Source: Cupriavidus pampae (GTDB lineage: Bacteria; Pseudomonadota; Gammaproteobacteria; Burkholderiales; Burkholderiaceae). Taken from it: a stretch of 64,000 bases of DNA. Positions 57,971-64,000 of this stretch are shown piece after piece (the stretch's first letter is position 1; each line of letters begins with the position of its first letter). The notes below the pieces were generated by a model. That model was given only the letters and a program-made list of their open reading frames with translations. It made no database searches and was not told the DNA's origin. The stretch lies in the NCBI RefSeq assembly GCF_914271485.1, contig NZ_CAJZAG010000003.1, positions 124,001 through 188,000 on the forward strand. Direction: 5' to 3'. Position numbers and translations under genes: made by a program.

Positions 57971-60900
57971 ATGACCCAGCTATCCTCGTTTCGCGTCATG
58001 AGCCGCGTCCAGCGCGTGCTTCTGGCTACCTCCTGCCTGTTAGCGATCGCCTCTGCCTCGGCGGCGCAACTGAACCTGTCCACGCGGCCACTGTACGCGG
58101 GCGGCGCCGTGCCACCGATGGTCATGATCGATCTGACCAAGGACCACTCGCTGCACCAGAAGGCGTACAACGATTACACCGATCTGGACGGCGGCGGCAT
58201 CGACTCGACGTACAAGAACAGCATCGAGTACGCGGGCTACTTCGACTCGTACAAGTGTTACGACTACGATGCGAGCGGCATCAAGGGGTTCGTGCCGAAG
58301 TCGATCACCACGACCAAGTACTGTGATGGCAGTACCTGGAGCGGCAACTTCCTGAACTGGGCGTCGATGAGCCGTATCGACGAGGTGCGCAAGATTCTCT
58401 ACGGCGGCACACGTTCAACTGATACCGCTACGCAGACCGTGCTCGAGCGCGCTTTCCTGCCGATGGACGCGCATGCCTGGGCCAAGTACTACTCGGGCAC
58501 CGACATCGCGCAACTCACCCCGTTCAATGTGGAGCTGCCGGGCAGCGTGACGGCGGTGACCTCGACTACCGAGATGACATTGTCGGCAGCGGTGCGTGAC
58601 GTCTCGGTCAGCAGCACCACGGACATGCAGGTAGGCGACCAGATCCGGCTCAAGCCGACCAGTGGTAACGCCGGCGCATCGATGACCGGCTGGATCCAGA
58701 GCGTCGGTAACGGCAAGATCTCGCTTGCCATCTACGCCGAAAGCGTCGTCAATCCGACTAACGCCAACGACAAGTACAGCAGCTGGAGCGTCCTCAACCT
58801 GACCCGCGGTGGCCTGACGTTATGCAACGTCACGCCCAAGGACAGTAACAACACCAACTCGCAGAAGAACACGCAGGCGCCGCAGATCCGCGTGGTGCGC
58901 GGCAACTACGCGACATGGGGCGCTAGCGAGAAGTGGCAGTGCAACTGGACTTCCGAGGCTTCCAATACGCAGGGTTCCTTTCTACCCGGCATCGGCGGCA
59001 CGGGCGTGTCGGGTTCGTCCAACGGCAACCGCGCGGCGGTGTCCGGCATGAACTCATCGGCGGAGAATCCGTCGAAGACTGCACGCGGTCTTGGCACTGG
59101 CCAGGACACCGGTACCTTCAATGCGCGCGTGCAGGTTTGCGTGCCGAATCTGATCGGCACCGAGAACTGTAAGCAGTACGGCACCAGCTACAAGCCTTAC
59201 GGCCTGCTGCAGAAGTACGGCGAGACCGGGCAGATGCTGTTCGGGTTGATGACGGGGTCGTACGACAAGAATATCTCGGGCGGTGTCTTACGCCGCAACG
59301 TGACCAACTTCGCCAGCGAGATCAACCAGGCTGATGGTACCTTCGCGTTCACCGGTACCAATGGCGTCAAGGGCATCGTCTGGAACACCGACAAGCTGCG
59401 TCCTTACGGCTATAGCTACGGCGATGGCGGCTACACCAGCGCGGACTCGTGCAACTATCAGCAGACTTCGATCGTGCCGAGCGGTGGATCCACCAACCAG
59501 AACCAGCCGGCCAACGAAGGCAATTGCTCGACGTGGGGCAATCCGATCTCCGAGATTTACGTCGAGACGCTGCGCTACTTCGGCGGCCTCGCACAGACGG
59601 ACAGCTTCCAGCCCAAGACCGACGGCAAGGACAATGCGCTCGGCCTGACCACGGCGGCGTGGGCGAACCCAATGGACCTGCCGGCCAGCAATCCGAACAA
59701 GGCGCCCTACTGCTCTCCCATGAACGCACTGGTGTTCAATGCGAGCGTATCGTCTTATGACAATGACCAGGTCAATGTCCTCAGCGCGTTGACCGGTACT
59801 CCCGATGTCAGCACCTGGACCGACAAGGTCGGCGCGGGCGAAGGCGTGGACGGCAAGACGTCGTGGTTTGCAGGTGGCGTCAGGAGCGGCGTGATCGACA
59901 ATCTGTGCTCGGCCAAGGAAGTGGGCAAGTTCAGCGACGTGCTAGGCATCTGCCCGGAAGGCCCGTCGCAGCTCGGGACATTCCAGATTGCCGGTGCCGC
60001 GCTGTTCGCGCACTCGAATCGCATTCGCGATGGCAGCAAGCTCGGTGTCCCCACCAATGACTCGAACTCGCTGAAGGTCTCCACCTACGCGGTGCAGCTG
60101 GCAACCACCACGCCGAAGATCAACGTGAACGTGAACGGCAAGACCGTGACGATCATGCCGGCTTATCAACTGCACCCCAACGGCGTGGTTGCCAGCAGCG
60201 GCACGCTCGTGGACTTCAAGGTCATTTCGCAGGACGCCACGTCGGGCAAGTTCTATGTGAACTGGGAAGACTCCACCGCAGGTGGTGACTATGACCAGGA
60301 CGTATGGGGGATTCTGAGCTACACGGTCACCGGGAACAACATCTCGGTGTCGACCCGCGTCGTGTCGGCATCCACATCGAATGGCCAGGGCTTTGGCTAC
60401 GCGATTTCTGGCACGAACAAGGATGGTCCGCACTTCCATTCGGGCATCCTGGGATTCAACTACACGGATCCGGTGCCGGTCACGGTCACCCCTGGCGGCA
60501 AGGTCAATAGTTCCGGCGGTTGCAACAACTGCGTGATCGGCGATCCCGAGACAACCGTGACCTATTCCGCCAGCGGCACGGCCGCGGCGCAGTTCCAGGA
60601 TCCGCTGCTCTACGCGGCGAAGTGGGGCGGCTTCAAGGACATCAATGGTTCCGGCACGCCGGATCAGGCATCGGAATGGGATGTGCGCCTGCAGGATGGC
60701 ACGCCGGGCTCCGATGGCCTCCCCGACAATTACTTCTATGCGACGAACCCGGGGGCACTCAGCGCGGCGCTCGAGCGCGCCTTCCTGTCGATCCTGAAGG
60801 CATCGTCGGCAGCGGCAGCAGCTTCCAACTCGTCGTCGCTGACCACCAACACCACGATCTATCAGGCCCGCTTCAACGGTTCCGACTGGTCCGGTCAGTT

Positions 60901-62740
60901 GCTGGCCTATGGCCTCAACCTGGACGGCAGCGTGAGGACGCCCGAGCTGTGGGATGCCGGCGCCAAGTTCTTCGGAGTTTCCGCAACTGCGCGCAAGATC
61001 CTGACGTACAACTACGCCGATAACACCAGCGCGGGCATCCCATTCCGCTGGGACCGTCTGCCGGACGCATACAAGACCACACTGAACCTCACCGATACCC
61101 TGGGCAGCAATCGACTGGACTGGCTGCGCGGCGACCAGAGCAATGAAGGCGATGGCGCCAGGCAATTCCGTACCCGCCCCTCGAGCGTGCTCGGCGACAT
61201 CATCAACTCGGCGCCACAGTTCGTGGGCGGTCCGACGTCGGGGTACTCGGATCCTTCCTATGTACAGTTCGTCGCGGCCCACCGGACTCGCAAGCCGATG
61301 GTCTACGCGGGCGCCAATGACGGCATGCTGCACGCGTTCTCCGCGGATCCGTCCGCCAATGGCGACGGTGGCAGGGAGCTGTTCGCCTACGTGCCCTCGC
61401 TGATGTACAGCCGCCTGGCCAATCTCACCGCGAAGGGATACACCCACGCCTACTACGTGGACGGCACGCCTACCATCGCCGATGCCGTGGTCAATGGGAA
61501 CTGGCGCACGCTGCTGGTCGGTGGTCTGGGTGGCGGCGGTCGCGGTGTCTACGCGCTCGATGTGACCGACCCCGAGGCGATCTCGGAAGGGACCGCGGCA
61601 AGCACCGTGCTGTGGGAATTCACCAGCGCGTCGGATCCGGACCTCGGTTACACCTACGGCCAGCCCAAGATCGTGCGTTTCAGGGATGGCAGATGGGCCG
61701 CGATCATCGGCAATGGCTACAACAACACCGCCGGCCGGGGCTCGATCTTTATCCTTATGCTGGACCGTCCCGCCGGCAAGAAAACGTGGGTGGAAGGCGT
61801 GGACTACTTCAAGCTGACGCTTGACGATGCCGGCACCACGATCTCCAATGCCGTGGTTCAGGTAGCCCCGATCGACGGCGATGGCGACGGCGTGGTCGAT
61901 GCGCTGTTTGCCGGGGACCTGCTCGGCAACCTGTGGCGCTTCTCGTTCGACAATGCCTCGCCATCCGCATGGCAAGGTACCCGACGCAAGCTCCTGAAGG
62001 CCACCGATGCCGGCGGCAAGGTGCAGCCGATTACCACCGCGCCTACCGTGCGGCGCCATCCGCAGGGCGGATATCAGGTCCTGATCGGGACCGGCCGCTT
62101 CGTCGATACGGCCGACCCGACCGACATGTCGGTGCAGACCGTGTACGGCGTATGGGATCAGGACAAGAGCACGCAGGCTACCGTGACGCGCGCCAATCTT
62201 CAGCAGCAGACGATCACGAACGAAGTGCTGATCAATGGCAACTGGTACCGCCTGATTTCGAAGACCGCATTCCAGTACTCGCCGACCGGTTTGCAGGGCT
62301 GGTATATGGACCTGGTTCAGCCAGGCTCGCCGGCCGTCGCTCAGGGCGAGCGCGTTATCTACAATCCGCAGCTCCGCCAGGGACGCCTGATTTTCACCAC
62401 GGCAATTCCATCAAGCGATGTGTGCGAGAACGGGGGGTCGAGCTGGCTGATGGAATTCGATTCGCTGACCGGCGGCCAGCTGACGGTGACGCCGTTCGAC
62501 GTCAATGGCGATGGCAAGTTCGACAACAATGACTTCGTCAAGGACAACGGCCAGCCGGGCGCGGTAGGCGGCACCAAGCAGAACAATGGCATCAGCACCA
62601 ATCCGAGCGTGTTCGATCCCGTCAAGCCCGAGGGCCCCGAGATCAAGATCAGCCCGGGAACCAACGGTAGCCTGACGGTAGTGAAGGAAAGCAACTCGTC
62701 CAACCGGGGCCGCCTGTCCTGGCGTCAGATCCTGCATTGA
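57971..62740 (+). CDS. pilY1: PilY1-type pilus tip adhesin (operon B), calcium loop intact
   Basis: A 1589-residue PilY1. A signal peptide follows the start (ATG 57971 or 57998; the latter gives MSRVQRVLLATSCLLAIASA). The amino region has WSGNFLNWASMSRIDEVRKI. The carboxy propeller (about residues 1100-1450) has KPMVYAGANDGMLHAFSA, LFAYVPSLMYSRLANL, LLVGGLGGGGRGVYALDVTD and VLWEFTSASDPDLGY. The calcium loop IDGDGDGVVDALFAGDLLGN (from about residue 1300) keeps the Asp ligands that regulate pilus retraction in Pseudomonas. A second Asp-rich loop DVNGDGKFDNND lies near residue 1510. The middle contains several Ser/Asn/Gly-rich segments. Confidence 0.95.
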   Translation: MTQLSSFRVMSRVQRVLLATSCLLAIASASAAQLNLSTRPLYAGGAVPPMVMIDLTKDHSLHQKAYNDYTDLDGGGIDSTYKNSIEYAGYFDSYKCYDYDASGIKGFVPKSITTTKYCDGSTWSGNFLNWASMSRIDEVRKILYGGTRSTDTATQTVLERAFLPMDAHAWAKYYSGTDIAQLTPFNVELPGSVTAVTSTTEMTLSAAVRDVSVSSTTDMQVGDQIRLKPTSGNAGASMTGWIQSVGNGKISLAIYAESVVNPTNANDKYSSWSVLNLTRGGLTLCNVTPKDSNNTNSQKNTQAPQIRVVRGNYATWGASEKWQCNWTSEASNTQGSFLPGIGGTGVSGSSNGNRAAVSGMNSSAENPSKTARGLGTGQDTGTFNARVQVCVPNLIGTENCKQYGTSYKPYGLLQKYGETGQMLFGLMTGSYDKNISGGVLRRNVTNFASEINQADGTFAFTGTNGVKGIVWNTDKLRPYGYSYGDGGYTSADSCNYQQTSIVPSGGSTNQNQPANEGNCSTWGNPISEIYVETLRYFGGLAQTDSFQPKTDGKDNALGLTTAAWANPMDLPASNPNKAPYCSPMNALVFNASVSSYDNDQVNVLSALTGTPDVSTWTDKVGAGEGVDGKTSWFAGGVRSGVIDNLCSAKEVGKFSDVLGICPEGPSQLGTFQIAGAALFAHSNRIRDGSKLGVPTNDSNSLKVSTYAVQLATTTPKINVNVNGKTVTIMPAYQLHPNGVVASSGTLVDFKVISQDATSGKFYVNWEDSTAGGDYDQDVWGILSYTVTGNNISVSTRVVSASTSNGQGFGYAISGTNKDGPHFHSGILGFNYTDPVPVTVTPGGKVNSSGGCNNCVIGDPETTVTYSASGTAAAQFQDPLLYAAKWGGFKDINGSGTPDQASEWDVRLQDGTPGSDGLPDNYFYATNPGALSAALERAFLSILKASSAAAAASNSSSLTTNTTIYQARFNGSDWSGQLLAYGLNLDGSVRTPELWDAGAKFFGVSATARKILTYNYADNTSAGIPFRWDRLPDAYKTTLNLTDTLGSNRLDWLRGDQSNEGDGARQFRTRPSSVLGDIINSAPQFVGGPTSGYSDPSYVQFVAAHRTRKPMVYAGANDGMLHAFSADPSANGDGGRELFAYVPSLMYSRLANLTAKGYTHAYYVDGTPTIADAVVNGNWRTLLVGGLGGGGRGVYALDVTDPEAISEGTAASTVLWEFTSASDPDLGYTYGQPKIVRFRDGRWAAIIGNGYNNTAGRGSIFILMLDRPAGKKTWVEGVDYFKLTLDDAGTTISNAVVQVAPIDGDGDGVVDALFAGDLLGNLWRFSFDNASPSAWQGTRRKLLKATDAGGKVQPITTAPTVRRHPQGGYQVLIGTGRFVDTADPTDMSVQTVYGVWDQDKSTQATVTRANLQQQTITNEVLINGNWYRLISKTAFQYSPTGLQGWYMDLVQPGSPAVAQGERVIYNPQLRQGRLIFTTAIPSSDVCENGGSSWLMEFDSLTGGQLTVTPFDVNGDGKFDNNDFVKDNGQPGAVGGTKQNNGISTNPSVFDPVKPEGPEIKISPGTNGSLTVVKESNSSNRGRLSWRQILH

Positions 62741-62771
62741 TGGCAGGCCCAGGGACACAAGGAGAAACGAC

Positions 62772-63230
62772 ATGATGAGAACAGCCCTGCCAATCAGGCG
62801 CCCCCGCGGCGCCCGGGGCTTCACGCTCGTGGAGCTGATGATCACGGTCATGATCATCGGCGTGCTGGCCACGATCGCGATTCCCAGCTATCAGCAGTTC
62901 GTGCAGCGCGCGCGGCGTACGGAAGCGAAGAGCGCGATGCTGCGGGTGATGGGGGCGCAGGAGCGGTATTTCACCGTGAACAACTCGTACACCACCGACC
63001 CTACCGCCCTGAGCTTTGCGGCCTGCGGAAACAACACGACGGGGTCCGGGGATAACTGCGATGCCAGCACCTACCTGATCCAGATTGCAGCGCTCAACGG
63101 CGATCCCAAGACCGGATTCACGCTGACCGCGTCTCCGAAGCAGACTGATGACCTGTGCGGCAATCTGACGCTTACCAGCACCAACGTAAAGGGCAAGACC
63201 GGCAGCGGCAGCATGCAGGACTGCTGGTAA
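62772..63230 (+). CDS. pilE: PilE-type minor pilin (operon B)
   Basis: A 152-residue pilin. Leader to Gly16, then FTLVELMITVMIIGVLATIA with Glu at +5 and the helix IPSYQQFVQRARRTEAKSAML. A Cys pair occurs in FAACGNNTTGSGDNCDAST, and a second at the end (LCGNLTLTST ... QDCW) forms the usual disulfide loop. AGGAGA lies before the ATG at 62772. It is 31 bases after pilY1 and closes operon B. Confidence 0.93.
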   Translation: MMRTALPIRRPRGARGFTLVELMITVMIIGVLATIAIPSYQQFVQRARRTEAKSAMLRVMGAQERYFTVNNSYTTDPTALSFAACGNNTTGSGDNCDASTYLIQIAALNGDPKTGFTLTASPKQTDDLCGNLTLTSTNVKGKTGSGSMQDCW

Positions 63231-63367
63231 ATCGATCCGCGGTTAATCGTTCGTGCATCGAGCGCCGGCAGTCGCTAACAAACTGCCACATTTCCGGCAC
63301 ATGTCGACACGTTTCGACGGGGTATCCGCCTCTATGCTTGGCGCCTTGATTGTTGTCCGAGGACGCC

Positions 63368-63775
63368 ATGCCGGATACCCGCCTCTCCTGCCCTCCCCGC
63401 TTCAGCCTTTCCGCACTCTTCTCCACCCCAGATCGAATCCACGCTACGGTGCGTGGCTATATCCTCGCTGAAGCGCTGCTCTGTCTTGCAATCGTCGCCA
63501 TGGCAGCGCTGCCGTTGGCTTTGCTCGCCACGCGCGGGATCAGCGCGGCTGGGCAGCAGCGGGCGATGTCCGGTATCACGCGAGTCGTCGCAGAAGCTGC
63601 GGAAGCCGGGATTGAGAGCGCGGGTCGCGCATCGTCCGCGATCGGCGTGCGCATAGAGCATTGCGGCGCCCTGCGCGCCGACGCGTCGTGCGTGCCCGGC
63701 ACGCGTCTCGCAGTTGGCGGGTCGACGTCGCCAACGGCCATGCTGCCGCGCGTGGCGTTGTGGGTCTCACCGTAA
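63368..63775 (+). CDS. Prepilin-like protein, PilV-type, start of a third minor-pilin set
   Basis: A 135-residue protein. After a 30-residue leader ending HATVRG comes YILAEALLCLAIVAMAALPL, with Glu at +5 from Gly30, so it fits prepilin cleavage although the first residue is Tyr. The rest is short, with a Cys pair (EHCGALRADASCVPG) and the end MLPRVALWVSP, as in small PilV-like proteins. GAGGA lies 5 bases before the ATG at 63368. The next gene, 9 bases later, is PilW-like. I infer a divergent minor-pilin pair; exact family assignment is uncertain. Confidence 0.65.
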   Translation: MPDTRLSCPPRFSLSALFSTPDRIHATVRGYILAEALLCLAIVAMAALPLALLATRGISAAGQQRAMSGITRVVAEAAEAGIESAGRASSAIGVRIEHCGALRADASCVPGTRLAVGGSTSPTAMLPRVALWVSP

Positions 63776-63784
63776 GGCCATGCC

Positions 63785-64000
63785 ATGCGGTCCCCTCTCA
63801 TGCGTCTTTGTCGCCGTCGCCGCCATCGTCACATCCGCGCGTTCTCGTTGGCGAGCATGCTGATCGGCCTGTCGCTTGGACTGATCGCCAGCCTGGTGGC
63901 GTTCGTGACGTTTCGCATCGCGAGCGTCGCGTACCGCGATATCGTCGATCACATCATGATGGAAGAACGCGGTCATCGTGCATTGGCGGTGCTTGCCCAT
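63785..64000 (+). CDS. PilW-like protein, aberrant leader (5' part, runs out of the window)
   Basis: Only the first 72 codons are visible. A very basic start (LCRRRRHRHIRAF) leads into SLASMLIGLSLGLIASLVAF and FRIASVAYRDIVDHIMMEER, which resembles the PilW helix (LMIGLVIGLIASL-type, then SYR... and GRFAL-type RGHRALAVLAH). However, the position of the cleavage Gly is Ala and the position of the +5 Glu is Ser. It may be a PilW homologue that is not processed normally. ATG at 63800 is another possible start. Confidence 0.55.
   Translation, partial: MRSPLMRLCRRRRHRHIRAFSLASMLIGLSLGLIASLVAFVTFRIASVAYRDIVDHIMMEERGHRALAVLAH

Noticed and set aside
59942..62059. A 705-codon open frame opposite the operon B pilY1
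   Set aside because: Antisense shadow of a GC-rich gene with no ribosome site and arginine/histidine-rich composition; pilY1 on the plus strand has clear domains.
63320..63367. A sigma-54 promoter (TTGGCGCCTTGATTGTTG) before the third pilin set
   Set aside because: The GG of -24 is present but the -12 GC is GT, and the element would sit almost on the gene start, too close for a normal leader.
1..64000. CRISPR arrays, insertion sequences, rRNA genes and replication origins
   Set aside because: No regularly spaced 25-40 base repeats, transposase genes with terminal inverted repeats, rRNA signature or DnaA-box cluster was noticed by eye.

Overview
This window looks like chromosomal backbone of a high-GC betaproteobacterium of the Burkholderiaceae, most likely Cupriavidus or Ralstonia. 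The evidence is the strong GC bias at third codon positions, the kynBUA tryptophan operon beside an Lrp-type regulator, the ybgC-tolQRAB-pal-cpoB-queC order, and glyA-nrdR followed by minor-pilin genes. The genus is inferred from gene content and protein style; no database search was possible.

1-23.4 kb is mostly housekeeping and single-gene units: the 3' end of a gamma-glutamyltransferase, PhzF and PPOX proteins, an unusual CaiB-type CoA-transferase protein divergent from glnS, small membrane and stress proteins (MAPEG, YceI, YaeQ, FKBP), ChaC plus an ankyrin protein, an acyl-CoA synthetase divergent from a thioredoxin-TPR (CnoX-like) protein, hemerythrin, TcdA, AsmA, an MFS transporter, pdxH, cfa, a DUF72 protein and msrA. 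Short repeats sit between genes: tandem palindromes at 4.0 kb, a 12-bp tandem repeat at 12.65 kb and an 11-bp repeat at 19.5 kb that places stop codons in all three frames. The MFS gene is preceded by a candidate leader peptide with an internal terminator-like hairpin.

23.6-32.4 kb is catabolic and stress-related: a flavin reductase, the kynurenine pathway (kynR divergent from kynB-kynU-kynA), an IclR regulator divergent from glutaryl-CoA dehydrogenase with a perfect palindrome just after the promoter, a 1-Cys peroxiredoxin, and a three-gene operon resembling yqjD-yqjE-yqjK.

32.5-37.8 kb holds a membrane PAS-GGDEF-EAL protein and then a hipB-hipA toxin-antitoxin pair in visibly less GC-rich DNA, next to the 3' end of tRNA-Lys(TTT). 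This pair is the likeliest horizontally acquired segment.

37.8-47.7 kb is core genome: a YeeE/YedE sulfur transporter, queC, the complete Tol-Pal operon, a ZTP (pfl) riboswitch upstream of glyA, and nrdR.

47.8-64 kb is the most striking part. Two complete minor-pilin operons lie in tandem, A = pilV-pilW-pilX-pilY1-pilE-fimT and B = fimT-pilV-pilW-pilX-pilY1-pilE, followed by the start of a third set with aberrant prepilin leaders. The two PilY1 adhesins differ in length and in the C-terminal calcium loop, which is intact in B and lost in A. Together these genes would build alternative tip/priming complexes for one type IV pilus machine, because no pilus ATPase, secretin or platform gene is present here. 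No insertion sequence, prophage, CRISPR array or rRNA was found.
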